A stretch of 64,000 nucleotides of DNA from Iris pallida (GCA_029216955.1 JANAVB010015600.1:26766188-26830187), one strand, 5' to 3'; shown: positions 11,109 through 22,045, numbered from the stretch's first letter. Numbers and translations are program-made. Notes: a model not told the origin generated them from the letters alone.

Positions 11109-13326
11109 TAAGCGACAATCTGTCTTCAATCGGATTCAGTGTGAACCTATGCCTGATGAAGATGAACCCCTGTTTGCTTCTGTCAACATGACTTCTCGGG
11201 ATACTGGGGGTAGACCTGATAGTCCAGACGGAGTATATAGAGGTAACAGATCAAGAGTCATGGCTTCTAATCAGAGGACTTTGATTTCTGAAGATGATTC
11301 TGAATTTCTTGAAGAATCTAACTTCCCACCTCTTCCTACTGGGGGTAGTTCTCCTACAAATGACTTTGATACACAAAGTAATGATTCAGAACAAACAACA
11401 TCCACCAGTTCATCAATAATTCCTCGTACAGTCACGACCTATATGGTCGATGGGAATATTGATGAACCTTCTTCTTCCATGACTCCTCAAGAACAAAGGA
11501 TTGTTTCTTTGGAACAACAAATGAAATCTATGGCTGACACTATGAAGTCGATGTATGAACTCATGGCAACCCAGATGCAAAATCGACAGACTGTACCTGA
11601 AGTCATACCAATTGACACTGGTGCAAGTCCAGTACATGTTTCTCCAGCGGTACAATCCAATACTCCTGGGCAAGCTCAACCAGTTCCTAGTCTCTCGGGA
11701 GCTGGGGGTAGTACTTATAATGCTGTTCCTCCTCCCAATTATTCTCAATAAGCTACAACTCCACAATCTTCAGGAGTTGTTACTGAAGAATTGAAGAACC
11801 TCAGAACTCAATTTGAGGCATTCAAACAGAAGGATGGTTTGCAAAGGTTAGGTATCAAGCAACCTTACCCGATAGAATGGAAGCAAGTATCTTATCCCCC
11901 TAAATACAAGCCTCCTACTATCTCATTCTATGATGGAACCACTTCTCCGAGTCAGTTTATCAATCATTTTAAAGTGATGACTGACCAGTTACAACCAAGT
12001 GATGCCCTCCTTACTCGGGTATTTGTTGGATGTCTCAAAGGAACGGCTTACGAATGGTATATGAGTCTTCCTAATGGGTGCATTACCTCATTTGCTGGCT
12101 TCAAACAAATATTTCTTGAACGATTCTATGAAGGGCTCAATGACATGACTATGTCTGCTCTCATAAGAATCAAGCAGAAGAACAATGAAACTACTGAGGA
12201 TTTCATTGAACGGTTTCGAAAAGAAGCTCTGAAGATGCCTTTTGGAACTCCTGATGCTGTTACTATTGACACATACAAATCAAATCTGTTGCCAATCATC
12301 AGCATGTGGACAGGATCCACTCAATTTTAAGATTGGCCTTCCTTCATAGTTAGTGCCAAAGCTGCAGAGATCAGTGCTGAAACCTTCAAAGGTTTAGGAG
12401 TGCAGATGACTCCTAAAGAAATAGGTCAAGGTGCTAACAATAATGCTAAATCCAATACTCGCAAGGGAAAAGAAACCCTTGAAGTTAATCTTCAGAGTAA
12501 AGATGCATCGACTGTTCAGACTTCTCCTACCTCTACGACTCAACAACCAAGAACACCTCGCCCCAAAGAAGAATATTCTTTTGATGACAATGATGTCCTT
12601 GGCATCTTTGAATGTCTGCTGAAAGGTAATAAAATACAATTACCTGAAATCAAGAAACCTGATGAAGCTGGTAAGACAGATCATCCTAAATACTGTCCGT
12701 ACCGCAGAATGTTGGGTCACACAATTCGTACATGTTATGTACTAAGAGGAAAGATCCAGGAAATGATCAAATCTGGAGCTATCTCTCTTACTCCAAAAGA
12801 GAAGACCGTTACTTCTAACGTCGTCTCTATGCAATTCGGAGATTTCCCTCCTCAACTCCTTGAAAGCGGGATCATTCCTATTCCCAAGGCAACTCTTAAA
12901 ATAGTGAATATTCCTCCTCCACAGTCTGAAGGATTAGTTCCGATCACCATGGAAACAGGAGAGATCATATGGATTCATCCTAATTTAGTGGCAGATTTTG
13001 AATATCCTCCTCTTCAAAAGACTACTTCCCGAAAATCCAAAAAGGCTGGAAAGACTAAGTCATGTCATATGACTTCTCTCGGGTCTACTTACGATACAGA
13101 GCCAAAAGACAAAGCAGAAGCACTTTCTGGTGCTACAAGAACAGGGAAACCTTATCTAAAGGATTATTCCAAGAATCCTGAGGATGCTCCTGATGTCTCT
13201 CCAGCTGACAAAGATGCTCTTAATGTCCCTCTTGAAGAAGAATCATCCACTCCACCTGTTCCTTCAACTACACCGGGGGTACCTACTCCTTCCAAGCCCA
13301 CAGTTCTTGAGAAAGGCAAACAATAG
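11044..13326 (+). pseudogene. Tat gag polyprotein (broken)
   Basis: Gag forms the virus-like particle and packages RNA. The part 11044-11751 is a low-complexity N-terminus with a short helical QQMKSMADTMKSM segment. A stop at 11749 (TAA, apparently CAA changed by C to T) separates it from the core at 11791-12330, which reads like the retrotransposon gag domain (PPTISFYDGTTSPSQFINHF, then TAYEWYMSLP and FKQIFLERF). A TAA at 12328 ends that piece. The remainder to 13326 is Pro/Thr/Lys rich and contains CPYRRMLGHTIRTCY, a degenerate zinc-knuckle-like patch, and ends with a proline-rich tail before a TAG. Confidence 0.8.
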
Positions 13327-13425
13327 GCTCGATTTGATAAGCCAATCAAGAAGTCCCCTCCTCTTGGACTTCAGAAGCCTTATAACTTTGACATTCTAGC
13401 TCAACTTGCTAGTACTTCAGCTAGA

Positions 13426-14208
13426 ATGTCCCTCTTTGAACTTCTACGTCTTTCTAAAGAGACTCGGGAGACATTAAGTGAGGCACTTCTTCAGGCTGAC
13501 TCTTGTCTTGCACAATTAAAGAAACCAGATGAAGAGCCCGTCACCTGCTTACATTGTAACAGTGTATTAGAGATTATCCCAAATATCACCTTTACACAAG
13601 ATGACATGCTATTAGAGAATAATCTACATGATCGGCCTCTCTACTTCACCGGTTATATCGATACGATGAAGATAGATCGTATCCTCATTGATCCAGGGTC
13701 TGCTATAAGCATAATGCCAAAGAGTCTGTTAGATGAATTAAAAATCCCTCTTCACAAGCTTTCCAAGACGGTTACTACTATCTTGGGATTCAATCAGAGC
13801 CGAAGCGAGCCTTTGGGAAAGATTCATCTGAAACTTCAGATAGGTGATTTTAGATCCAAAGTCACTTTCTATGTGATCGAAATCGTGGGGTCTTATAATC
13901 TTCTTCTGGGAAGACCCTTCCTTCATGAGAATAATGTGGTACCTTCTACTCTTCATCAATGTTTCAAATACATTGACAGCAATGGAAGTGTACAAAAGGA
14001 AGTTGCTGATATAAATCCCTTCCGGGGGGTTGAAGCTTATTTCAATGATTCCCGGATGTACAAAGAAGAATATACAAGGTTGATACAAGCTATGGAGAAA
14101 GATGACTCGCAAAGTGAGACCTTGATAATTTCTGTTAAAGGTCGAACTACTCAGCAACAGTCTTCTAAACCCTCCGGAGAAGGCCCCTTCATTATTCCAG
14201 TGAGTTGA
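13426..14208 (+). pseudogene. Tat aspartic protease region
   Basis: The protease cuts the polyprotein. The frame reads on from gag after a TAG at 13324-13326. The segment DRPLYFTGYIDTMKIDRIL is followed by the active site LIDPGSAISIMP near 13690, where the Asp-Pro-Gly form replaces the usual DTG/DSG; this variant is normal for Tat and Athila proteases. NLLLGRPFLHE near 13900 is the second conserved block. The frame ends at a TGA at 14206. Activity is unlikely, because the polyprotein is broken on both sides. Confidence 0.85.
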
Positions 14209-14448
14209 CGTATCTCTCCATCACCTCAGTCATCTGCTCAAGATACATTGATCATTCCTGTCATTGGGCGTATTACAGTTCCTGTATCTTCACATATAAA
14301 ATAGGATACTCTAATAATCCCAGTTGGAGGGCGGACTACTCTTCAATCTCAAGCTTCAAGGGAGCTCACCTCTTCTGAGCCATTTGTTATCGATCTTAAT
14401 CGAAACAAAACTGTCTCTCGTTCTTTTTCTTCCCCTTTAGTCATTGAC

Positions 14449-15162
14449 ATGGCTAAGATTTCTAAGGCTCATCCTTCCCCTGATGTAAATATTGCTACTT
14501 TTGAAGTTAATGAAAAGTCTCCATCTTTGCAGTATATTGATGTGTGTAATCATGTTCATAGTTATTTGCATTTTTTAGATGACTTGAGAACAATTACCAT
14601 AGGAGTTGTACAGACTTTTCATACAGGGGTATCCCTAGAATCAGCACAAACTTCATACTCTCTGGTTCCTAGTAGGAAACCAGGAGATATTCCAATAGTC
14701 TTCTACAAAGGGCCCCAGAATCCTTCTGATCCGGAAGACGATGACAAAGACGATGATACTGGAAGGTTACAATTGCGTCGTTATAGTCAGCAATCTAAAG
14801 ACATTATCAAAAATATGGGCTATGACTTCAGAACTGGCCTCAGTGATGGAAAAGGAAGAAAAATGCCTGTCCGGATTCCTCCTTTAAAATATGGAAGGAC
14901 AAAATGCGGGTTGGGTTATTTTGCTCCTACTCCTTTTATCAATACTATCCATGAAGATCCCGAATCTGACGAAGATAAGAGATCTGATTCTTCTAGTACC
15001 ACCTCTTGGGATTCTGATACAAGTATTGGTGACTTCCACTACAACATTCTGTCTTCCAACATGGTCTCCATTGACGGTTCTGAGGAAGATGATGAAGACG
15101 AAGACGAATTTGAAATCTCACCTGAGTCAGAACAATGGGCCCAAAGATTGAATAATCAATAG
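14449..15162 (+). pseudogene. Acidic linker between protease and RT
   Basis: A 237-codon frame links protease and RT. Its last 60 residues are very acidic (DSDTSIGDFH, EEDDEDEDEFE). It contains IKNMGYDFRTGLSDGKGR, which resembles a G-patch-like phrase seen in Tat/Athila polyproteins between PR and RT. No enzyme motif is seen. It lies in the same frame as its neighbours, interrupted by stops near 14300 and 15160. Confidence 0.6.
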
Positions 15163-15245
15163 GAGTTCTGATTTGAGCAAAAAGAACCTCCGACTGAAGA
15201 CAAACTCGTCCAAATCCGCAGATTGCTACTCACAAACTCAATATC

Positions 15246-15923
15246 ATGCCGAATGCTAAACCGGTCAAACAACAACAGCGACGATTTCGTCCAGACATTA
15301 TGGATGCAATTGAAGCTGAAGTCAATAAACTCATGACTTTTGGGTTTATCAGAGAGGAACAACATCCCGATTGGGTGGCTAACATAGTGCCTGTCCTCAA
15401 GAAGACTGGCAAGATCAGAGTATGCATAGACTACCGCGATCTCAATGCGGCATGTCCTAAAGACGAGTTCCCTCTACCAATTACCGATGTCATGATCGAT
15501 AATACCTGTGGGTTTGAACGGATGTCATTCATGGACGGGTATTCTGGGTACAATCAGATTAAAATGTTTTTAGATGACGAGAAACACACTTCTTTCAGAA
15601 CGCCGATTGGTACATACTGTTATACAGTTATGCCATTCGGTCTCAAGAATACAGGAGCAACTTATCAACGAGCTATGAGCACTATATTCCGTGAACATTT
15701 ACGGAAAATAGTAGAATGCTACGTTGATGACATTGCAGTTAAAAGTCGACAAAAGGAGGATCACATCCAAGATTTGAAGACTATTTTTGATCTAATGCGT
15801 AAGCATCAATTAAAGATGAACCCTACTAAGTCCTTCTTAGGCGTCTCTAGTGGCAAATTTCTCGGCTTCGTCATTACCTCTAAAGGTATACACGTGGATC
15901 CCGAGAAGATCAAAGCCATCTAA
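15246..15923 (+). pseudogene. Tat reverse transcriptase
   Basis: RT copies element RNA into DNA. The motifs are in order: VPVLKKTGKIRVCIDYRDLN, FMDGYSGYNQI, FRTPIGTYCYTVMPFGLKN and the catalytic YVDD at 15720-15731, then FLGFVITSKGI. A TAA at 15921 (apparently from a Gln or Glu codon) stops the frame at the RT/RNase H border. Confidence 0.9.
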
Positions 15924-17579
15924 GAGATGCGTCCTCCACGCACCTTAAAAGAGCTACGAGGATTTCAAGGAAGGATCGCTTATATCAGGAGATTCATCTC
16001 TAATTTATCAGGACGCTGCAGACCATTCAATAAACTCATGAAGAAAGGTGTTTCCTTCGTCTGAAATGATGAATGTCAGAAAGCATTCGATGATATAAAA
16101 CAATATCTGATGAGCCCTCCAGTATTGGTACCTCCTGTCTCAGGAATTCCATTCCTCCTATATACCCGAGCGATGAGTCATTCATTGGGTGCGTTGCTCG
16201 CTCAAAAGAATAAAAATGGTCATGAACAGGCCATTTACTATCTCAGTCGGACCATGACCGGAGCTGAACCTCGATATTCACCGGTCGAAAAAGAATGTCT
16301 AGCCTTGATGCTTGTTGTCCAAAAGACACGACATTATATCATTGGCCAGACCATTCATGTCATTTCCAGGATCAATCCTATACGGGTCATGATGAAGAAA
16401 CCAAGTGTTTTAAATTCTCGATTGGCTAACTGGGGAATCTTACTTGCTCAGTATGACATGCATTATATCCCCCAGAAATCAGTCAAAGGACAAGCTTTAG
16501 CTGATTTTCTGGCTGCTCATTCAATTCCAAAGAATTCAAAACTCTATGATGAAATCCCAGACGAAGTCCTAGATTCAAATCAAATTGCTGAAGAAGATTC
16601 TACTTGGCGTCTATTCTTTGATGGAGCTTCAAGAATAGGTCCTAATGGTGATATTGTTGCTGGAGTTGGAATTGTTCTTGTGTCGCCAGAAGGTCTTGCT
16701 ATCCAAAGAGCTTATTCTATCGATCAGCCATGTTCAAACAGTGTTGCTGAGTACAATGCATTACTCATTGGTCTTCAGCTCGCTAAACATCTGAACGTTC
16801 AGCATTTGGAAGTATATGGAGATTCTAAACTCATTGTCAACCAGATAAGGGGTACTTATGAAGTTCGCCATCAAGATCTGGTTCTTTATCATAGATCGGC
16901 TATATCTATGGCTTCTTCATTTGAAGAATTCTTCATCGAGCATGTTAGGCGAGCATGTAACACAGAAGCTGATGCTCTTGCTAATCTTGTGGCAGTATTA
17001 GCTATTCCGGTTAGATGTCAACAAGTGATTGTTGTTTACAATCGAGAATTATTTCATCTCGAAAACAACCTAACTCTAGGACTTCCAGTTGACACTGAAG
17101 AATCAACATCTCATGATGTCAATACGATAAGAGGATTTGGATTCAGTCGTAAATCATTATCATCTTCATCTGATTCTAGTATAGAATTCACCTTCAATAG
17201 TTTGGCTGAGAATCAGAATACGGATAAAGATTGGAGACTTCCTTTCTTAGACTTTGTATTGTATGATATTCTCCCAGATAATCCGAGTGAGGCAGCATCC
17301 ATCAGACGACGATCGCTCAGATTCTATTACAATCATACTACAAAAACCTTATATCGTCGAGCTTATGATGGTTTACTTCTTCGATGTGTTGCCGGTGATG
17401 AAGCCCAGCAAATTATCCGCGAAGCACATGATGAAATTTGTGGAGCACATCAGCCTGGACCAAAACTTCAAGACCGTATTCGACGTATGGGTTATTATTG
17501 GCCTACTATGGTATCAGATGCCATCGAATATGCAAGGAAGTGTAAAGCTTGTCAGATCCATGCGGATTTTATCCATTAA
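15924..17579 (+). pseudogene. Tat RNase H, archaeal-type RNase H and integrase zinc domain
   Basis: After a TGA at about 16062 the frame reads on from 16110. The first RNase H follows RT (AIYYLSRTMTGAEPRYSPVEKECLALM). It lacks the usual DASG (TRAMSHSLGALLAQ), so it is probably the inactive connection type. A second RNase H of archaeal type follows (LFFDGASRIG, VAEYNALLIGL, LEVYGDSKLIVNQ, RRACNTEADALANL), with Asp and Glu catalytic residues visible. The zinc region of integrase then reads DEICGAHQPGPK and CKACQIHADFIH. The frame ends at TAA 17577, where CAA (His-Gln-Pro) is expected. Two RNase H domains are diagnostic of the Tat lineage. Confidence 0.9.
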
Positions 17580-18489
17580 CCTTCAGAATTTCTATATCCA
17601 ACGGCAGCATCATGGCCCTTCGAAGCTTGGGGCATGGATGTTGTTGGCCCGATTAATCCGCCATCATCAAAAGGTCATCGGTTTATTCTTGCAATAACCG
17701 ATTATTTCTCCAAATGGGCTGAAGCTATTCCTTTATCTGAAGTTAAAACGTCCAACATCATCAACTTTATCAAGCATCATGTCATCTATAGATTTGGTGT
17801 TCCTCGACGCATTATTCATGACAATGGACCACAATTCGTCAGCCAGAAGTTTACCCGATTCTGTGACGATCATCGGATCAACAATGTGACTTCTACCGCA
17901 TATAATCCTGCAGCTAACGGATTAGCAGAAGCTTTCAATAAGACCATCATCAAACTCTTAAAGAAGTTTGTTTCTACTAACAAACAGAATTAGAGTGAGA
18001 AACTTGGTGAATGTCTGTGGGCTTACCGTACTACAGTCCGTAATGCTACTAAATGTACACCTTTCTCTTTGGTGTATGGATGCGAAGCTGTTCTTCCATT
18101 AGAGATTCAAATTACTACTTTAAGGATAGCAATCACTAATGAACTTACCACTGAGAATAATGATCGTCTTCGACTTCAGGAATTAGAAGCTCTGGATGAA
18201 AAGCGATTATCTGCTCAACAGAATATCGAGTTCTATCAAGCTAGAATCTCAAGAGCTTTTAACAAGAAAGTCAGAGTTCGAGCATATAAAAAAAGGAGAA
18301 CTTGTTCTGACAGTCAGACGTCCTATGACTATGACTCATATGAGTAAAGGCAAATTCGATGCAAAGTGGGAAGGTCCTTATGTTGTGAACAAAGTTTTCT
18401 CAAATTGAGCTTATCAACTCTCAGATTTGGATGGTCGAATTGTTATGATGCCTATTAATGGCAAATTCCTTAAAAAGTATTATGTATAA
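17580..18489 (+). pseudogene. Tat integrase core and C-terminus
   Basis: Integrase inserts the DNA copy. The DDE residues are visible: MDVVGPI, then HDNGPQF and GLAEAFNKTI. A TAG at 17991 interrupts the frame, a frameshift occurs near 18290 in an A-rich run, and a TGA lies at about 18405. The C-terminal part includes GKFDAKWEGPYVVNKVF, the usual integrase C-terminal fold. The natural end is TAA at 18487. No chromodomain follows, as expected for Tat. Confidence 0.85.
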
Positions 18490-18569
18490 ATGCTTGTAAA
18501 TCATCAGACAAGTTCAAGTCTATAAATAAAATGCAAATTTTATTTCATCATGAATGATAATACATGATA

Positions 18570-18893
18570 TTAAGGAAGATCACTGTCATCCTTCTCTACA
18601 TTTGGACGCGGGCCATTGTCGTCCTTCTCGAAAACATAGTCAGCAAAAGAGCTGAGAACTTCTTTGCTGGAACCCACGAGGAATTTGCAAGCGGCCATCC
18701 TCATGGCTTCTTCTTCTTCAGTCTTTCCTGGTTCGAACAGGAAGTCCAGAATGTCCCGTGGTGGCTGAGGTGCAGACAAACCTTCGCCTGCTTCTGCCTC
18801 CTTCGGCTGAACTGGATCTGTAGGGCAGTCTTCAGTACTCTTCTGAACCTTCGGGGCAATTTCAGCCTTCTTGGATGCTTCTCCAGACGACAT
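18570..18893 (-). CDS. Antisense ORF 3 of Tat element (107 codons, intact)
   Basis: The frame runs opposite to pol, starting at ATG 18893 and ending at 18570, 80 bases from the end of pol. It is uninterrupted. The N-terminal half is Lys/Glu/Pro rich and probably disordered (MSSGEASKKAEIAPKVQK). The C-terminal half looks helical (PPRDILDFLF, EEEEAMRMAACKFL, SSFADYVFEKDD). CTATAAATA lies 49-57 bases upstream of the ATG, and four repeats lie behind it. Antisense genes with their own promoter in the 3' interior are known in the Tat lineage (gene 23 of maize Grande), which makes this a credible gene. No function is recognised; expression is inferred only. Confidence 0.55.
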   Translation of the reverse strand: MSSGEASKKAEIAPKVQKSTEDCPTDPVQPKEAEAGEGLSAPQPPRDILDFLFEPGKTEEEEAMRMAACKFLVGSSKEVLSSFADYVFEKDDNGPRPNVEKDDSDLP

Positions 18894-18941
18894 TTTTTAT
18901 GTTGAAGAGTAGAAGTGTTCGTTCCTGTCAGATTCCTGCTA

Positions 18942-18950
18942 TATTTATAG
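18942..18950 (-). promoter_or_regulatory. TATA box for antisense ORF 3
   Basis: On the minus strand this reads CTATAAATA, 49 bases before the ATG at 18893. A start about 25-30 bases downstream leaves a leader of roughly 20 bases. Confidence 0.5.
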
Positions 18951-18988
18951 GCAGAAGTTCCTCAATTAACGAAGCGACACATTTATCT

Positions 18989-19093
18989 GACGGTTCGCTC
19001 GTTCATTAATACATGACGGTTCATCCGTTCATTTATTACATTCATCCGACGGTTGACCCGTTCATTATCACTTGACGGTTCGTCCGTTCATTA
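18989..19093 (-). repeat. Four-copy repeat upstream of the antisense promoter
   Basis: Units start at 18989, 19015, 19048 and 19074 (spacing 26, 33, 26). On the plus strand each reads GACGGTT, two to four bases, then CCGTTCATTA or nearly so, except the first, which has TCGTTCATTA. They lie 40-150 bases upstream of the minus-strand TATA box, where activator sites would sit. Confidence 0.7.
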
Positions 19094-19462
19094 TCTTCTA
19101 TCAATCTATTAAAAAGTAGGGATTCGTTATTTATCACGTTTTCATAACCTCTGGATAAATGCTAAATCTACCTACTCATCTATCATTTTCCATTTTTGAC
19201 CTCTGCATAGAAATCAATCTATTTTCTTTTGAGTTCCTACATATTATCACGTCCATATCACCTCTGATAGTATTATGTACTCTAAATCAGAAAAGAAGAT
19301 TTCATTATCTATCACGTCCACAATTCATCCAATTAGATACAAATCATTGAGCATAGAAGAATTATCATTTCCACTCTCATATCATCATAAAAAGTCTATT
19401 ATATTTTCTTAGACTTTCTTACAAATCATAATGGAAATCTATTACAATTTTGGATTTTCATT

Positions 19463-19685
19463 CTACACACACAACAAATAACCTAATAGAGATCTATTTT
19501 CTTCCTTGGATCTTCTCCGTCGGGTTCGTTGTTGGTGGCAGTTCCTGACTGTCTGAGTTCCAGTGGCGACCAGAACAGCAGGAATCAAACTCTGGTCTTC
19601 TCTCTCAGACGAGAGGAGAACCCCAGAGTATGGCAGCCCGAAGGCGTGTTGCTGCCAATACAATTGGTGGATTAGGAGCAACCTT
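19463..19685 (-). pseudogene. Possible frameshifted continuation of antisense ORF 2
   Basis: A frame that overlaps the end of antisense ORF 2 (it opens at 19723) continues to 19463. It reads YPNVGYIPISFERLLLIHQL, then GLPYSGVLLSSERED, and ends in an Arg-rich stretch (RTRRRRSKEENR). The composition is protein-like, and a one-base change near 19700-19725 would connect it to ORF 2, so the ancestral protein may have been longer. No family is recognised. Confidence 0.35.
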
Positions 19686-20168
19686 TCAAAGGAGATAGGA
19701 ATGTATCCAACATTGGGATACAATTTCTAGTTCTGCCGTGAAAGGAACTCTACTATCTGATTTCTCGGGGTAGAGCTGACTCCACCATCCAACTCTCCGT
19801 GTATAAAGGCTCTTCCTACCATCTGAGGAAGACCCTTCTATCCCACGAAGAGTTCTGAGTTGTCTGATTTGCGTGTCAAAAGCGCATGAGTTCCCTGATG
19901 TTGGTGTCAGAAGAACGCTCCCCACAGCATCCAAATCGCCAATGCCAGTTCTGGAAAAAAAAAAATTCAGCCAAACTCCTGCAGAAAATAGCAAGGAAAA
20001 AGAGATCAATCAATAGAAATGTCATTATCATTAGGCGTGCACTGGCCAAACAAAGACAGGATTACCCTGTTCAGTCGAGAACAAAAGCTCATCTTCAACA
20101 GTGAAAAGTGGTACGCATACTATGTTGGACTCACCATCGAGATCAAGATCAGAAAGCATTGCTATCAT
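19686..20168 (-). CDS. Antisense ORF 2 of Tat element, two exons (131 codons)
   Basis: On the minus strand, exon 1 runs 20168 to 20066 (MIAMLSDLDLDGES...) and ends after CAGG in phase 1 at a GTAATC donor. The intron is 20065-19979 (87 bases), ending TTTTCTGCAG after a long pyrimidine stretch. Exon 2 runs 19978 to 19686. Splicing gives 396 bases, an exact 131-codon frame plus stop. The TATA-like TTTAAATA lies 86 bases before the ATG. Exon 2 is hydrophilic (FDTQIRQLRTLRGIEG, YTRRVGWWSQLYPEK). A T-run inside exon 2 (FFFSR) also ends in CAG and could be an alternative acceptor, but it does not keep the frame. No protein family is recognised. The gene model is my inference from frame and splice signals. 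Confidence 0.45.
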
Positions 20169-20253
20169 CAATCTTTTTAGAATCTTGCAAGAAAATTCAT
20201 TCTCAGAAGAAGAAGAAGAATAGAGGGATGAGTATGCGTGAAACTCACCTATC

Positions 20254-20261
20254 TATTTAAA
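20254..20261 (-). promoter_or_regulatory. TATA-like box for antisense ORF 2
   Basis: TTTAAATA on the minus strand, 86 bases upstream of the ATG at 20168. One short upstream ATG frame (20200, seven codons) lies between. Confidence 0.35.
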
Positions 20262-20558
20262 GGGTCAAAGTGTAAGCCTATTTTTGGAAAGATTCGAGTA
20301 AAAAGTGCTCATAACCACGGAATGAGTGTCACGCGTGCTTTGGAAGACAGCACAACATTGGAAATATTCAAAGTGTGCCGCCTAATGCTCTTCATTAGCG
20401 CACGCTATTCGGAGTAAAGCTAGCTTTCAGCATAAAGTTATACCACAGAAATATTTTGAGCATTCAATGCGAAGATAAAGAGGCACTGATGACCTTACAT
20501 AGATAAAAGAGGAAAAGAAGTGCAATATTTTCAAAACAGAAACATAAAAAGACACGCT

Positions 20559-20845
20559 CTATTTTGCAGAGCGACTGAGCTTGGCGCCCAATTCTTCTAC
20601 GCTCTTGACCCCCATACGGTGTAACAGAGCATCGAGCGCGTCCCGCTGCTCTATGAGGCTGCGCCCATTGGAAGAAGATGAGCCGTCTAGACCAAAATGG
20701 CTCAGGAAGTTCTTGGCTAATTGCGTAGGGTCATCTTTGAACTCGAAAACTAAAGGCTCCGGTTCCTTACCCCCAAGAGTAGGGTCGCCATGAGCTAGAA
20801 ACCCAACTTTCGTGCCTCTTCCTCAGCTTTTTCCTTCGGAGTCAT
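20559..20845 (-). pseudogene. Antisense ORF 1 of Tat element (one frameshift)
   Basis: ATG at 20845 opens MTPKEKAEEEARKLGF and hits TAG at 20797. The next frame is open across this point and continues with KEPEPLVFEFKDDPTQLAKN and RDALDALLHRMGVKSVEELG to TAG at 20559, about 94 codons in all. One single-base indel therefore breaks an otherwise coherent acidic, helical protein. TTTATATAAA lies about 41 bases upstream of the ATG. It is the antisense gene nearest the 3' LTR. No family is recognised. Confidence 0.45.
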
Positions 20846-20885
20846 GTTGACGTAAGATGAAGATCAAAGCTGAATTTTCTCCCCG

Positions 20886-20895
20886 TTTATATAAA
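20886..20895 (-). promoter_or_regulatory. TATA box for antisense ORF 1
   Basis: TTTATATAAA, a palindrome readable on both strands, lies 41 bases upstream of the minus-strand ATG at 20845. Confidence 0.4.
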
Positions 20896-21038
20896 GGAGC
20901 TCGCCGGCGGTTCATATTCCACCATAAATTGGATGCAATCAGTCTCGAAAAATGAAGAGTCATCTTGACATTTAATAAGTTCATTTGCATGTTTTCAAAG
21001 TATTTCGAAATTTTGAAGTCTTTTCAACTTTCGAAAAC

Positions 21039-21052
21039 TTTGAAGGGGATTT
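21039..21052 (+). other. Polypurine tract of Tat element
   Basis: TTTGAAGGGGATTT lies directly before the 3' LTR. A homologous block (AAAGGGGGTCT) precedes the LTR of the minus-strand Tat element at 53972-53982. Confidence 0.75.
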
Positions 21053-22040
21053 TGTAGGCCTCAAAAATAAAAGTCACGCTGAGTTGATCAAGACAATGTC
21101 TAAAATACACGCCGTGTTTTACCAGACTATTTTCTCATTTGTCAGAGTGTCATTATGACTGACAGCACGACAGTTGAAGAACGTCTCCTCGTATGCCACG
21201 TATGCACAGGACTCGAGAGATCACAGCCGACTATTGCATGACTTTCGAAATCTTCTTCAACAAGACTCAGCCTTCACCAAGTCGGCGTGCCAAAAAGGCC
21301 TTATTATCATTTAATGCGACTGACAAGCAATCAAATGTCAGAGATTTGGTGTCAGTCGAAGCACGTCGAATCAAGACAGCTGGCAGTTCTGACTCAAGTC
21401 TGCGTGTATTTTGAACTTCTATGTTCCTCCTTCAAGCTTGCGTGAATTCTGAGCTTTTTGCTTCCAGTTAGCGTGTATTCTGAAGCTTTTTGCCCCGAGT
21501 TTGCGTGGATTTTGTCTTCAACAAGGCTGCGTGGATTTCATCCTCAACCGAGTCTGCGTGGATTTCATCTTCAACAAGTCTGCGTAGATTTCATCCTCAA
21601 CCAAGTCTGCGTGGATTTTGTCTTCAGCAAGTCTGCGTGGATTTCATCAAATTGGAGTACGTGGCAGCCATGCCACCGATCTCTCGCCTGCGTGTCCTGT
21701 AACTTGCACACGACTCATGCACGATTGCCATGTGTCCAACAGTTACAGGCCACGTCCAGTAACTGCTCATAACCTTGCGTATGTTAAAACCTGCGTGATT
21801 TTCAACTATGCACAGGTTGTGAAGACAGTTATCTTTTTCAGTTATTTTTGACTCTATAAATAGAGTTCTTTTCTCATTCATTGTACAGATACATTGCTAT
21901 CTAAATTGCTGTAAAATTCTAGAGAGCTTTTCTTCTTCGCATAGTCCAATGGATAAAGCGATCGTCTTCTAGATCGGATTCCTACAGTTGTAATTTTCCC
22001 AGAAACACAATAAATAAAGTGAATTTATTTATGGAAAACA
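21053..22040 (+). repeat. 3' LTR of Tat element
   Basis: It begins TGTAGGCCTC, ends GAAAACA, and is followed by the duplicated GATAT. It matches 8702-9690 nearly base for base. Confidence 0.95.
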
Positions 22041-22045
22041 GATAT

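Larger units (their letters stand above)
8702..22040 (+). mobile_element. Complete Tat-lineage Ty3/gypsy retrotransposon (13.3 kb)
   Basis: Two LTRs of 989 and 988 bp (8702-9690 and 21053-22040) flank a long interior. The five bases before (GATAT, 8697-8701) and after (GATAT, 22041-22045) are identical, giving the target duplication. The interior has an extra 5' ORF, gag, protease, an acidic linker ORF, RT, RNase H, an archaeal-type second RNase H, integrase, then 2.5 kb with antisense ORFs. Two RNase H domains, a PBS like that of tRNA-Arg-primed elements and extra ORFs place it in the Tat (Ogre/Retand/Grande-like) lineage. Several stops in each gene make it non-autonomous. Confidence 0.95.

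Noticed and set aside
19950..19966. Alternative acceptor (T-run ending CAG) for antisense ORF 2
   Set aside because: It does not restore the frame from the donor at 20065, while the upstream acceptor does; it was kept only as an alternative.
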